Program-made: the position numbers and the translations under genes
Part shown: positions 1-9,133 of the stretch, piece after piece
Position numbering within the stretch: the stretch's first letter is position 1
Layout of the letters: every line of letters begins with the position of its first letter
The notes under the pieces: generated by a model
Told to the model about the DNA's origin: nothing
The model's input: only the letters and a program-made list of their open reading frames with translations
The model's database searches: none
Assembly (NCBI GenBank): GCA_020633465.1
Contig: JACKDN010000008.1
Location: forward strand, 186,001 to 250,000
DNA from: Myxococcales bacterium
GTDB lineage: Bacteria; Myxococcota_A; Bradymonadia; UBA7976; UBA1532
Direction: 5' to 3'
DNA: 64,000 nucleotides

Positions 1-1186
1 TCCAGGTGAACTGCGCGCGCAGGCCCTGGCGCGCGGCCGAGAAGAAGTTCTCCTTGGCCGCATCGAAGTCGAGCTGCTCGTGGATGGGCACCGGCTGCTG
101 GCTGAGCGCGGCCATCAGGCCGAAGAAGAGCGCGGCGTTGGCCACCTCGTCCTGCACCGACGGGCCCGCGGGCAGCACGCGGTGCTCGATGCGCAGGTGC
201 GCCACGCCATCGGCGACGCCGTAGCAGGGGCGGTTCCAGCGATAGACGGTGCCGTTGTGCAGGCGCAGCGCGTAGAGCTCGGGCACGCCACCCTGCTGGA
301 CGACGGCCACGGCGTCCTCGGGCTGGTCGAGCGCGAGCACCGCGCGGTGACGGGTGATGTCGTCGCGGTAGAGCTCGAGCACGCTGTCGCGCACCCAGGC
401 ATCGCCGAAGTGCACGCGCGGCCGCGCGCCGCGATCCTGGTGGCCCGACGAGCGCGCGTCCACGGAACGCTCGAACAGCGCGATGCGCGTCTCGGCCCAC
501 AGCCGGTGCCCCATCAGCAGCGGCGAGTTCACCGCCGCCGCGAGCACCGGCGCCGACACCGCCTGCGCCTGGTTGTACAGGCGCGCGAACTCGGCGGGCG
601 ACACCTGGAAGTGGATCTGAAAGCTCGTGTTGCACGCCTCGAACATCACCGAGTCGTGGGTGGTCTCGAACTGATCCAGGCCCTTGATGTAGACGTGGAA
701 CTTGCCCCCGCGCAGGCGCGACATCACCCGATTCAGTTCGAAATACCGGGGGTTGGGCGTCATGCTGTCGAGCCCGATGTCGGCCTTGCCGAGCGTCGGC
801 AGGATGCCCGCGAGCAGCACGTCGGCCCCGCACGCCTCGGCGCTCTGCCGCGTCTTGCGCACCAGATCGTCGAGCTCGCGCTCCATCTGCCCCAGGCAGT
901 CGCCGCCGAAGACCTGGGGCGTCAGGTTGCCCTCGAGGTTGAAGAGGGCCAGCTCGGTGGTCAGCCGCGGATCGTCGGCGCGGGCGAGCACCTCGGTGGC
1001 CTTCTTCGCCGGCCGCAGGCGCTCGTCGACCAGGAACATCTCCTGCTCGGCGCCGATGCGACGCACGCCGGTCTCGAAGCGATCGGTCGCCAGCAGCAGC
1101 TCGAGCGCGCGCACGTCGTCGAGCAGCTGCTTCGTGAAGGCGCGCCGCCGCGCCTCACCCAGCGTCAGCACATCCTGCTCACCCAT
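1..1186 (-). CDS. GCS2-family glutamate-cysteine ligase-like protein, 3' end cut by window edge
   Basis: From an ATG at 1186 the minus-strand frame stays open to position 1, giving about 395 residues without a stop; the C-terminus lies outside the window. The start of the catalytic fold is recognisable: GAEQEMFLVDE near residue 40, LFNLEGNLTP near residue 80, and FEACNTSFQIHFQV near residue 180, followed by the conserved IEHRVLPAGPSVQDE stretch. Proteins of this fold ligate an amine to a glutamate carboxylate at the expense of ATP; the best known member makes gamma-glutamylcysteine for glutathione. The substrate cannot be settled from this part. It is followed on the same strand, upstream, by 92 bp without a gene. 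Alternative: a YbdK-type carboxylate-amine ligase. Confidence 0.75.
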   Translation of the reverse strand, partial: MGEQDVLTLGEARRRAFTKQLLDDVRALELLLATDRFETGVRRIGAEQEMFLVDERLRPAKKATEVLARADDPRLTTELALFNLEGNLTPQVFGGDCLGQMERELDDLVRKTRQSAEACGADVLLAGILPTLGKADIGLDSMTPNPRYFELNRVMSRLRGGKFHVYIKGLDQFETTHDSVMFEACNTSFQIHFQVSPAEFARLYNQAQAVSAPVLAAAVNSPLLMGHRLWAETRIALFERSVDARSSGHQDRGARPRVHFGDAWVRDSVLELYRDDITRHRAVLALDQPEDAVAVVQQGGVPELYALRLHNGTVYRWNRPCYGVADGVAHLRIEHRVLPAGPSVQDEVANAALFFGLMAALSQQPVPIHEQLDFDAAKENFFSAARQGLRAQFTW

Positions 1187-1278
1187 GGATCACCTGCCGA
1201 CCACGTCCCAGGAAACCTGTCGCACCGGGCGACCTTACGGCAGCCGGCGCCCGGCCGGCAATGGAGGGGTGGCGAGGT

Positions 1279-3618
1279 TCACTCGGCGACCACCGACACG
1301 GGATCCATCGCGAAGAACAGGCACACGCTGACGGCGTCGCAGTCGGGCTCGAGCGCGGGGTTGCAGGGCTCGGGCCCCGCGGCCGCCAGGCGGGCGTCGG
1401 CGTCGCCGACGAAGAAGAGCACCAGATCACGGATGGCCGGCACCGGCTGGTCGAGCACGAAGCGCCGCAGCTCGGCGCAGCGGGCGGGCGCGTCGGGGGC
1501 GTCGCACAGGGCGACGAGCGTCTCGATCCAGCGGTCGATCTCGTCGACCGACAGGTAGCCCTCGATGCGACCGTCGCGCAGCGCGAAGCCCTGCTCGGCC
1601 GCGCCGATGCGCGCGTGCACCGTGGCCTGCACCAGCTCGATGGCGAGGCTGGCGCCTTGGGCCTCGGCGAGGTTCAGCGGCACCTCGAAGGTGCTGGGGC
1701 CGCCGGCGACGCGCCCTCCGGGGCCCACCGAGAGATCCTCGAAGCGCACCCGCGCCGGGTTGGCCGGATCGTCGCCCTCGAAGGCCCCGGGCGCGGGCGC
1801 GAAGCCCCCGTCCACCTGCCGCCCCTCGAGGAACCAGAGGTCGACGGCCGCCAGCTCGTCCACCGGGCGACCCATCGGCCAGTGGCGCACCCAGCCGAGC
1901 TGGACGAAGGGGATCACGCCGTCCTCGTCGGGCCGCAGGAAGGCGTCGAGCGCGTCCGGCGACTGTTGGACGAGGCCACGCAGCCCGGCCCCGGCGTTCA
2001 GGCCGGCCAGCCTGCAGCCGCGATCGCGCGCGTCCTGCGAGTCGAGGGGCACGTCGAGCCGCACCGTCCGCGCCGCGGGCGACCAGCGGCCCCCGGCGAC
2101 GCGCCGCTGGCAGTGCAGCGCGCCGGCGCAGGACGCGTCCGCGCAGTCGCTCAGCCCGTCGGCGTCGTTGTCGCGCCCGTCCCCGCAACGCTCCACCGAG
2201 CCGCAGACGCCGTCGCAGGCCGGATCGCCGCAGTCGATGTCGCCGTCGCCGTCGTCGTCGAGATCGTTGGCGCAGTGCTCGGCGGGGGCGGTCGGATCGA
2301 TCGGCTGGCGGGGGCCGACGCGCACCTCGACCGCCGCGTCGGGCAGCGCGAAGAAGGGCTGCAGGGCCAGCACGCGCGGGCCGGCGCGGACCAGCAGGGC
2401 CTGGGGGCCGGCGGGCGCGTCGAAGAAGCCGAAGCGGCCGCCCGGCCCGGTGTGCGCGGCGTCGGCGGCGGGCGCGAGGGCGTCGTAGTAGACCGCGGGC
2501 AGCGCGGGCGCGCGGGCGAGGTGGACGGTCGCGCCGGCGAGCGGGCGCCGGCCGCAGTCGCGCGCCTGCCCGAAGACGAAGGCGTCGCGCAGGGCGATCG
2601 CCGGCCGGCCCGCGGCGCGCGGCAGGCCGCTCCAGGCGGCGTCGGGCACCGGCGCCAGCGTCACCTCGGCCCAGATCGCGCGGCCGTCCGTGCGCAGGTC
2701 GCAGGCGTCGGCGCCGCACTCGGTGGATCCCTCGCCGATGCACGGGCGGACGAAGTGCCCGACGCTGTAGGTGGGCGCGAAGCCGGGGCCGTCGACGCGA
2801 TAGACCAGCCAGCGGTCGGTGGCGACGTCCTCGAGCGTGAAACACTCGCCCGCGGCGTCGGCGCAGGGGGACGACACGGCCTGGGCCAGCAGCACCTCGG
2901 GGCGATCGGCGCGGCGATCGACGCAGGCCTCGGTCAGCCCGCGGCCGCCGGCCAGGTCGACGGCCTGGGCCCCGGCGTCGCGGCAGGGGGCGACGTCGAA
3001 GCCGGCCGCGTCGTAGACGCGCACGCGCAGGCCCGCGGCGGCGCTGGCGCCGTGGAGCGGGGCCAGGCGCCCGCGCACGGTGATCTGGGGTGGGCCGACG
3101 CGGGCGAGCGGCGGTCGGGCGTGGCAGGCCAGCTCGGCGGGGGTCGGGCGTCGTCGGCGCAGGCCGCCTCGGCGGGCGCGGCGTTCGGAGCGGCGGCGCA
3201 CACACCCAGGACGCAGCCGCACGCGTCGTCGGCCGGGCAGGCCCCCTCGCCGGCGTAGGGCGGCCGGGGACGTCCGGCGGCGGCGCGGCGTCGGGGCCGC
3301 GTCGGGCGCGGCGTCGACGGCGGCGTCCCCGGCGCGGCGTCGACGCCGCGATCGGGGGCGGCGTCCGGGGCCGCGTCGAGGGCGCCGTCCGGCGCGGCGT
3401 CGGGGGCGGCGCGGTGTCGGGCGCGGCGTCTTCGGAGGGGCGGGCGTCGGGGACCGCGTCCCGGGGCGCCGCGTCCGGCGCGGCGTCCGCGCGGGCGTCG
3501 GGCGCGGCGTCGGCGATCCGACCGTCGGGCGCCGCGTCCGGCGTGGGCCGAGAGGGGGCGTCGCCGTCGTCACAAGCGAGCAGCAGAGAGCAGCCGAAGA
3601 GGAGCGTCCACCAGCGCA
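1279..3618 (-). CDS. Secreted lipoprotein with Asp-Ala-Pro linker and Asp/Cys-rich repeats; frame broken in the linker
   Basis: The N-terminus starts MRWWTLLFGCSLLLACDDGD, a clear lipobox ending in Cys, followed by a DAAPDA-type linker. Between about 3430 and 3130 the reading moves through all three minus frames, so at least two indels interrupt the gene inside a very GC-rich repetitive stretch. Downstream the frame is clean to the TGA at 1279. The mature part contains an EF-hand-like DLDDDGDGDIDCGDPAC unit and a second DGRDNDADGLSDC unit, a pattern common in exported Myxococcota proteins. The rest (about 450 residues) is not recognised. Likely anchored at the outer membrane. The breaks look like consensus errors because everything after them is well conserved in style, but real decay is possible. 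Confidence 0.7.
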   Translation of the reverse strand, partial: CAGGRSSSAALCCSLVTTATPPLGPRRTRRPTVGSPTPRPTPARTPRRTRRPGTRSPTPAPPKTPRPTPRRPRRRAGRRPRRGPGRRPRSRRRRRAGDAAVDAAPDAAPTPRRRRTSPAALRRRGGLPGRRRVRLRPGCVRRRSERRARRGGLRRRRPTPAELACHARPPLARVGPPQITVRGRLAPLHGASAAAGLRVRVYDAAGFDVAPCRDAGAQAVDLAGGRGLTEACVDRRADRPEVLLAQAVSSPCADAAGECFTLEDVATDRWLVYRVDGPGFAPTYSVGHFVRPCIGEGSTECGADACDLRTDGRAIWAEVTLAPVPDAAWSGLPRAAGRPAIALRDAFVFGQARDCGRRPLAGATVHLARAPALPAVYYDALAPAADAAHTGPGGRFGFFDAPAGPQALLVRAGPRVLALQPFFALPDAAVEVRVGPRQPIDPTAPAEHCANDLDDDGDGDIDCGDPACDGVCGSVERCGDGRDNDADGLSDCADASCAGALHCQRRVAGGRWSPAARTVRLDVPLDSQDARDRGCRLAGLNAGAGLRGLVQQSPDALDAFLRPDEDGVIPFVQLGWVRHWPMGRPVDELAAVDLWFLEGRQVDGGFAPAPGAFEGDDPANPARVRFEDLSVGPGGRVAGGPSTFEVPLNLAEAQGASLAIELVQATVHARIGAAEQGFALRDGRIEGYLSVDEIDRWIETLVALCDAPDAPARCAELRRFVLDQPVPAIRDLVLFFVGDADARLAAAGPEPCNPALEPDCDAVSVCLFFAMDPVSVVAE

Positions 3619-3802
3619 TCGGCGCATGGTCGGCCATGGCCCGCCCGCCGGGCAAGCGGCCCGGCCGTGAACGCGCCTTCACGGGGCCGGGCGTCGACGG
3701 GCGATCACGCCGCGGCCGCAGAGCGGCCGTACGGCGCGGCCGCGGGCGCCGGCACGCGCCTCGCACTCCGGGCCAGCCACACGACCCGCCCCGGAGGAAG
3801 CC

Positions 3803-5347
3803 ATGCGCCCCAGCCACCCCCTGATCCTGCTCGCCTGCCTCGCCCTGACCGCCTGCGACGACGGCGGCGCCGGCGGCGGCAGCGCCGCCTACGACGGCGG
3901 GTCGTACGCCCCGCCTCCCGGCGGCGACCTGCCCGCCAACGAGGCGCCCCAGCCGCCCTCGGCCCAGGACGGCGAGAACTACGAAGATTACGGCGCCAAC
4001 CCCTTCGTCGACGCCGCCGAAGACAACCTGGTCACCTTCGGCGTCGACGTCGACACCGCCAGCTACACCCTGATGCGGCGCGACCTGAACGGCGGCGTGC
4101 TGCCGGTGCCGGCGGGCGTGCGCGTCGAGGAGTACATCAACTTCTTCGATCACCACCTCGCCGAGCCGGCCGCGGACGACGCCGCGCCCTTCGCGGTGCA
4201 CCTCGAGGCGGCCCCGTCGCGCTTCGGCGCGGGCCTGCACCTGCTGCGCGTCGCGCTGAAGGGCTACACGCTGGCCGACGAGGATCGCGCGCCGGCGAAC
4301 GTGGTGTTCCTCGTCGACGTGAGCGGCTCGATGCAGGCGCCGAACAAGATCGGCCTCGTGCGCCACGCGCTGACGCGGCTGACCCAGACGATGCGCCCCG
4401 ACGACACCATCGGCATCGTGGTCTACGCCGGCGCCGACGGCGTGCTGCTGCCGCCGACGCCGGTGGCCCAGCGCGGCGTGATCCTGAGCGCCATCGAGGG
4501 CTTGTCGAGCGGCGGCGGCACCAACGGCGAGGCGGGCATCCGGGCGGCCTACGATCTGGCCGAGGGCGCCTACCGCGAGGGCGGCATCAACCGCGTGGTG
4601 CTGTGCAGCGACGGCGACTTCAACGTCGGCCTGACCGGCGACGCGCTGCTGAGCGTCATCGAGCGGTTCCGCGACCGCGGCATCACGCTGTCCGTCTTCG
4701 GCTTCGGCAACGGCAACTACAACGATCGGGACATGGAGCAGCTGGCCGACCGCGGGAACGGCAACTACGCCTACGTCGACAGCCAGCGCGAGGTCGAGCG
4801 CGCGATGGTCGAGGGCGTCAGCGGCACGCTGCAGGTGATCGCCAAGGACGTGAAGGTGCAGGTCGAGCTGAACCGCGACCTGATCGTGCGTCACCGCTTG
4901 ATCGGCTACGAGAACCGAGACATCGCCGACGACGACTTCCGCGACGACGCCGTCGACGCCGGCGAGATCGGCGCCGGCCACAGCGTCACCGCGTACATCG
5001 AGGTCGAGCTGGCCGAGGGCGCCCTGGCCGAGGCCGGCGATCTGGCCACCGTGCGGCTGCGCTACAAGGCGCCCGACGCCGCGCCGAACGACGACGAGAG
5101 CGCCCGCGAGCTGACCCGCGCCCTGCCCGTCGCCGCCATCGCCCCCCGCTTCGACGACACCAGCGACCCATTCCGCTTCGGCGCCGCCGTCGCCGAGTAC
5201 GCCGAGATCCTGCGCCACAGCCCCCACAGCGAGGGCGCCGAGTTCGCCGCCATCCGCGAGATCGCCGCCGCCGCCGCCCACCCCGCCGAGCCCGACCAGG
5301 CCGAGTTCGTCGAGCTCGTCGGCATCGCCGAGAGGCTGTGGCGCTGA
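3803..5347 (+). CDS. YfbK-type von Willebrand factor A lipoprotein
   Basis: 514 residues beginning MRPSHPLILLACLALTACDD, a lipoprotein signal with lipobox LTAC. After a Gly/Ser-rich spacer comes the N-terminal segment typical of YfbK proteins (FGVDVDTASYTLMRRDL and VRVEEYINFFDH), then a VWA domain with an intact MIDAS motif DVSGSM near residue 172 and the later SGGGTNGEAGI and LCSDGDFN loops, then a DUF3520-like C-terminus. It is therefore an envelope VWA protein that binds a divalent metal and probably a protein partner. An ATG with a GGAGG-type ribosome site (cggaggaagcc) fixes the start. It converges with the lipoprotein gene at 5394, and the 52-bp element begins 6 bp after its stop. Confidence 0.9.
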   Translation: MRPSHPLILLACLALTACDDGGAGGGSAAYDGGSYAPPPGGDLPANEAPQPPSAQDGENYEDYGANPFVDAAEDNLVTFGVDVDTASYTLMRRDLNGGVLPVPAGVRVEEYINFFDHHLAEPAADDAAPFAVHLEAAPSRFGAGLHLLRVALKGYTLADEDRAPANVVFLVDVSGSMQAPNKIGLVRHALTRLTQTMRPDDTIGIVVYAGADGVLLPPTPVAQRGVILSAIEGLSSGGGTNGEAGIRAAYDLAEGAYREGGINRVVLCSDGDFNVGLTGDALLSVIERFRDRGITLSVFGFGNGNYNDRDMEQLADRGNGNYAYVDSQREVERAMVEGVSGTLQVIAKDVKVQVELNRDLIVRHRLIGYENRDIADDDFRDDAVDAGEIGAGHSVTAYIEVELAEGALAEAGDLATVRLRYKAPDAAPNDDESARELTRALPVAAIAPRFDDTSDPFRFGAAVAEYAEILRHSPHSEGAEFAAIREIAAAAAHPAEPDQAEFVELVGIAERLWR

Positions 5348-5353
5348 GCGCTC

Positions 5354-5405
5354 GGGGTCGTGCCACACTTTCGAACGAACGAGCTCAGTTCTTTCACTTT
5401 TCTCC
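5354..5405 (+). repeat. Dispersed 52-bp element, copy A
   Basis: Begins GGGGTCGTGCCACACT and ends with the AT-rich TTTCACTTTTCT, standing out from the 73% GC surroundings. Hand alignment without gaps gives 44/52 identity to copy B at 7323. The last part overlaps the stop codon of the minus-strand gene at 5394. Read on the plus strand it has a short dyad (AACGAGCTCAGTT) followed by a T-rich tract, so it could act as terminator for the VWA gene. Confidence 0.85.
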
Positions 5406-7244
5406 GCGGAACCATCGCGGCAGGCCCTCGGGCGGGACGCCCAACTCGACGGCCACGTCTCGGATGACGCCCGGCGGCAGCGCCGCCCCGGTCAGGGCGG
5501 CGAGCGCGGCGCGGTCCTCGCGGTCGGCGGCGGTGGCGGCGGCCTGGGCGGCGGCCAGCCAGGCGGTGGGATCGTCGTGGCGGGCGCCCACCCGGGCGAC
5601 GGCGGAGCGCTCCGCGGCGTCGGTGGCGCGCAGGGCGGCGGCGGCGGCGCGGCCGACCTCGAGCGACGAGGGGATGCGCGTCCGAACGCTCGCCGGTGGC
5701 GGGCGGCCGAAGCGGAGCGGGAGCGTCTCGGTGCCGTCGAGGCCGCGCACGGTCAGCGTGCCCGACAGGCTGACGCTGACCGACTCGACGTCCTCGGCGA
5801 GCGCCACCTTCTCGTTGCTCAGGCGTACCTGGTGCCGCAGGCAGTTGCGGTTCTGGTCCATCTCGACGCACACGGTGTCGCCGCCCCGCTGGACCGTGAT
5901 GCTGCGGCCGGTGGCCACGGTGGCGGTCGTCGCGAGGGCCGCGCAGTCGTCGGCCTGCACGCGCAGGGCGACGCCGGGGCGCGCGACGCGGCGCAGGCGG
6001 GCCTCGAGGCTCGGGGCCCAGGGCGCGCACGCGGGGCCGAGGGCCAGCTCGATGCTCGCGTTCGGGGCGGCGCCCGCGTCGACGCCGACGGCGGCGAGCA
6101 GATCGTGGCGCAGGCGGCGCTGGCCGGCGCCCAGCCCCGCCGTGAGGTAGCGGGCGCGCAGCGCGGCGTGCAGCGTGGGCAGGTCGACCTCGCGCTGCAG
6201 CCGCTCGATCTGGTCCGGCGGCAGGCCGTCGCCCGGGCGAGCGCCGCGGCGCTCCAGAGCCGCCCCACGGCCTGCGCTGCCGCGCACCTGCTGGGCGCGG
6301 GCCGTGCGCAGGGCGTCGAGGCGCGCGGTCCGGGCCGCGAGCAGGGGCGCCAGCGCTTCCCGCGCCGGCGCGCCGACGGGCCCGTCCGCGGGCAACGTGC
6401 GCGCGATCTCCACGGCGCGCTCCTGGCGCGCGACCGGATCGCTCTCGGCGGCCAACGATACGCGCACGTCGTGCGCGAGGCGGTCGGCGAGCGCGCGGCG
6501 GCCGTCCGACGACGGACACACGGCGAGGTGGGGATCGAGGCGGATGGCCTGATGCGCCCCCTCGCTCGTCCACCCGGCCGGCCGCGCCAGCGTCCGGTCG
6601 AGGCGCGCCCGCGCGCCAGCGCACCGGGCGGCGTCCAGCGGGGCGTGCCAGCGAACCGGGGCCAGCGCGCGCAGGGGCTCGATGCGCTCCAGGTGCGCCG
6701 GATCGGCCAGCGCCGGCAGCCAAGCCGGCAGCACCTCGTCGAGGAAGGCGGCCTGCCGCGCCCGCGTGGCCGCCGAGTCGCCCGCCCGCAGCACGAGGCC
6801 CAGCGCGACCGGCATGCGCCCCACCGCCGCCTCGGCCCGGGCCTTCGCCGCGAAGTCGTCCGGCGCGCCGCGTCGCTGTTCGGCCAGCCAGGCGTCGCAG
6901 AGCACGCGCCAGCGCGCGGCGTACGCGGGCCAAGCCGCCGCCCGGGCGTTGGCGGGCGGCGCGTCGCCGCAGGCCGGGCCGCGCGGCGCCGCACGGCCGT
7001 ACACGGTCTCGAGCCACACGAGGGCATCGTCGGCCGGCACGGCGCCGGTGAACTGGTCGAGCGTCGCGGCCCACTGCGCCTCGCAGGCGGGCGGATGCGC
7101 GACCGGCCCGTCCGGCGCCCGCCAGCGGGCCGAGAAGGCCTTCACGCAGGTCACGTGAGCGGCGTGCCCGCCGGCGCCGCCGCATCCGGTGAGCGGGTGG
7201 AGCGAGAGGAGAAGGAGAAGGACGACCCGCGGCCCTGCGCGCAT
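5394..7244 (-). CDS. Unrecognised 616-aa lipoprotein between two copies of the 52-bp element
   Basis: Starts MRAGPRVVLLLLLSLHPLTG followed by Cys: a charged n-region, hydrophobic core and lipobox LTGC, so it is exported and lipidated. The rest is Ala/Arg-rich and largely helical, with several Cys residues (for example ARCAG, CAPWAP, DDCAAL) and a block CVEMDQNRNCLRHQ followed by a beta-rich segment VESVSVSLSGTLTVRGLDG. I recognise no family. The C-terminal half resembles the repeated beta-strand plus helix layout of uncharacterised myxobacterial envelope proteins, but this is impression only. Its stop codon lies inside element copy A, and copy B lies 79 bp upstream of its start, so the gene is flanked by direct repeats about 1.97 kb apart. 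Confidence 0.8.
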   Translation of the reverse strand: MRAGPRVVLLLLLSLHPLTGCGGAGGHAAHVTCVKAFSARWRAPDGPVAHPPACEAQWAATLDQFTGAVPADDALVWLETVYGRAAPRGPACGDAPPANARAAAWPAYAARWRVLCDAWLAEQRRGAPDDFAAKARAEAAVGRMPVALGLVLRAGDSAATRARQAAFLDEVLPAWLPALADPAHLERIEPLRALAPVRWHAPLDAARCAGARARLDRTLARPAGWTSEGAHQAIRLDPHLAVCPSSDGRRALADRLAHDVRVSLAAESDPVARQERAVEIARTLPADGPVGAPAREALAPLLAARTARLDALRTARAQQVRGSAGRGAALERRGARPGDGLPPDQIERLQREVDLPTLHAALRARYLTAGLGAGQRRLRHDLLAAVGVDAGAAPNASIELALGPACAPWAPSLEARLRRVARPGVALRVQADDCAALATTATVATGRSITVQRGGDTVCVEMDQNRNCLRHQVRLSNEKVALAEDVESVSVSLSGTLTVRGLDGTETLPLRFGRPPPASVRTRIPSSLEVGRAAAAALRATDAAERSAVARVGARHDDPTAWLAAAQAAATAADREDRAALAALTGAALPPGVIRDVAVELGVPPEGLPRWFRGEK

Positions 7245-7322
7245 CGAAACCTCGTGTCGGTGTGGCGCGCCGAGGATAGCGCGCCGACCCCGCCGCCAGC
7301 CACGCGATCGAGGCGCCTCACC

Positions 7323-7374
7323 GGGGTCGGGCCATACTATCGAACCAACTGGCCCAGTTCTTTCACTTTTCTGC
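7323..7374 (+). repeat. Dispersed 52-bp element, copy B
   Basis: GGGGTCGGGCCATACTATCG at one end, TTTCACTTTTCT at the other, with a perfect inner dyad AACTGG-C-CCAGTT. Read on the minus strand it presents GTGAAA, 18 nt, then CGATAGTATGG, and is 79 bp upstream of the lipoprotein start at 7244; this would suit a promoter. It also lies 14 bp after the stop of the glycan hydrolase gene at 7388. Confidence 0.85.
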
Positions 7375-7387
7375 CCGCCAGCGGCCC

Positions 7388-9058
7388 CTACTCCACCTGC
7401 ACCACCACGCCGCCGCTCTCGACGCCCCGCCGGTCGACGGCCGCGACCGCCCAGCGGCCGCTGCCGACGATGACCGTCCCCTCGCCCGCCGGGACGACGC
7501 GGTCGAGCGTCCACCCCGCGCCCGCGTCGCGGTACAGCGTCCAGGCGCGCAGGTCGCTGGCGTCGTGGCTCAGCGTGAGCGTTCCGCCGGAACGCTCCAC
7601 CGAGGGTGGCGCGAGCGTCTCGCCCTCGGTGCCGGGCAGCGGCGGGGTCAACGCGGGCGCGCCGTAGAAGCGTTCGCGCAGCGTCGTCGCGACGCCGTCC
7701 TGGTCGGCGACGAAGGGACCGACGTGGAAGAAGACGTTGCCCAGGGAGCCTTCCTGCCGCAACGCTCGGCTGATGCCGACCTGGCGCTCGAACTCGGCGA
7801 CGCTCCAGCCCGCGTCCTCACCCAGCTTGGCCAGGTTGTTGCCCGCCGCGATGTACCGGCCGCCCCAGGTGAGGCTGGCCCACCAGGTCAGCAGCGTCTC
7901 GTAGTCCTGCTGCGGCCGCGTCGCGTTCCAGTACAGCTGCGGCGCGAGATAGTCGACCCAGCCCTCCTGCATCCAGCGCACGGGGTCGGCGTAGATGGCG
8001 GCGTACTGGTCGAGGCCGGCGATGCCCGGCGGCGTGCCGGGGCGGTAGATGCCGAAGGGACCGACCCCGAAGCGCGCCGCGGGATCCTCTTCGCGGACGG
8101 CCTCGAACACCTGCCGGATCAGCTGGTTGACGTTGTCGCGCCGCCAGTCGTCGCGGCTCAGATCGCCGCCACCGTCGACGTAGGCCTGCCAGGTGGCGTC
8201 GTCCGGGAAGGGCGCGCCGTCGGGGTAGGGATAGAAGTAGTCGTCGAAGTGCACGCCGTCGACGGCGTAGCGGCGCACGATGTCGCGGGCGACGGCGACG
8301 GTGTGCGCGCGGGCCTCGGGCGCGCCGGGATCGAGGAAGGTCTGCGTGCCGTACGCCCGAACGCTGTCGGCCAGGGTGTTCACCGGGTGGTCGGCGGCGA
8401 CGGCCGCCTGCGCGCTGGCCTGGGCCCGGTACGGGTTCAGCCAGGCGTGCAGCTCGAGGTTGCGCGCGTGGGCCTCGCGCACGGCCACCGCCAGCGGATC
8501 CCAGCCGGGATCCTGGCCCTGCGTGCCGGTGAGGAAGCGGCTCCAGGGTTCGAGCTCGCTGGCGTACAGCGCGTCGGCCTCGGGGCGCACCTGCAGGAAC
8601 ACCGCGTTGAGGTTCATCGCCGCGGCGGCGTCGAGGATGCCGACCAGCTCGGCCTGTTGCGCGTCCGCCGACAGCCCGGCCCGGCTGGGGAAGTTGATGT
8701 TCCACACGCTGGCCACCCAGACGGCGCGCAGCTCGCGCGGGTGGCTCACCGGGGCGGTGCCCGGGGCTGGGGGCGCAGCGTCGGGGGCGGTGGCGTCGCC
8801 CGGGGGCGCGGCGTCCGGGCTGGCCGATCCGTCGAGGGGCGGCGCCGCCGCGTCCGCTGGCCCGCGGTCGACCGCGGGCGCGCCGCCGTCGCCCGCCGCC
8901 CCGTCGACGCGCGCGTCGCCAGCGGGCGCGTCCGCGTCGTCGGACTCGGCGCAGCCAGCGAGCACCGCCAGCCCCATCAGCACTCCGCCACGACTCCGCG
9001 CACGCGCACCTCCGCGATCGACCGCAGCAGCATGGCCACCCCGCGCCGGGAAGTCCAC
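7388..9058 (-). CDS. GHL10-family glycan hydrolase lipoprotein (DigH/YngK-like)
   Basis: After a lipoprotein signal (GLAVLAGC) and an Ala/Asp/Pro linker of about 70 residues, the catalytic domain starts with PRELRAVWVASVWNINFPSR, which is diagnostic of the GHL10 family, and continues with FLQVRPEADALYASELEPWS, LHAWLNPYRA and DGVHFDDYFYPYP. E. coli DigH of this family cleaves peptidoglycan glycan strands stripped of peptides; a cell-wall role, self or prey, is inferred. A ~90-residue beta-rich tail follows, similar to a fibronectin-type module. The start is uncertain: the ATG at 9058 gives a long n-region before the lipobox, and a GTG or ATG near 8980 is also possible. The product would sit in the periplasm or outer membrane. 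Confidence 0.88.
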   Translation of the reverse strand: MDFPARGGHAAAVDRGGARARSRGGVLMGLAVLAGCAESDDADAPAGDARVDGAAGDGGAPAVDRGPADAAAPPLDGSASPDAAPPGDATAPDAAPPAPGTAPVSHPRELRAVWVASVWNINFPSRAGLSADAQQAELVGILDAAAAMNLNAVFLQVRPEADALYASELEPWSRFLTGTQGQDPGWDPLAVAVREAHARNLELHAWLNPYRAQASAQAAVAADHPVNTLADSVRAYGTQTFLDPGAPEARAHTVAVARDIVRRYAVDGVHFDDYFYPYPDGAPFPDDATWQAYVDGGGDLSRDDWRRDNVNQLIRQVFEAVREEDPAARFGVGPFGIYRPGTPPGIAGLDQYAAIYADPVRWMQEGWVDYLAPQLYWNATRPQQDYETLLTWWASLTWGGRYIAAGNNLAKLGEDAGWSVAEFERQVGISRALRQEGSLGNVFFHVGPFVADQDGVATTLRERFYGAPALTPPLPGTEGETLAPPSVERSGGTLTLSHDASDLRAWTLYRDAGAGWTLDRVVPAGEGTVIVGSGRWAVAAVDRRGVESGGVVVQVE

Positions 9059-9133
9059 GGCCCCGCAGACTTGCCCAGGGCCACCCCAGCCCGCACCATG
9101 CCCCCCCCGAACGCAGCCGCACCGGGAGGCGAC

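Noticed and set aside
5354..7374. Integron attC sites as explanation for the repeated element
   Set aside because: The copies lack the R/L box pattern (RYYYAAC and GTTRRRY at the ends), no integrase is in the window, and two copies are inverted between pilT and PilZ.
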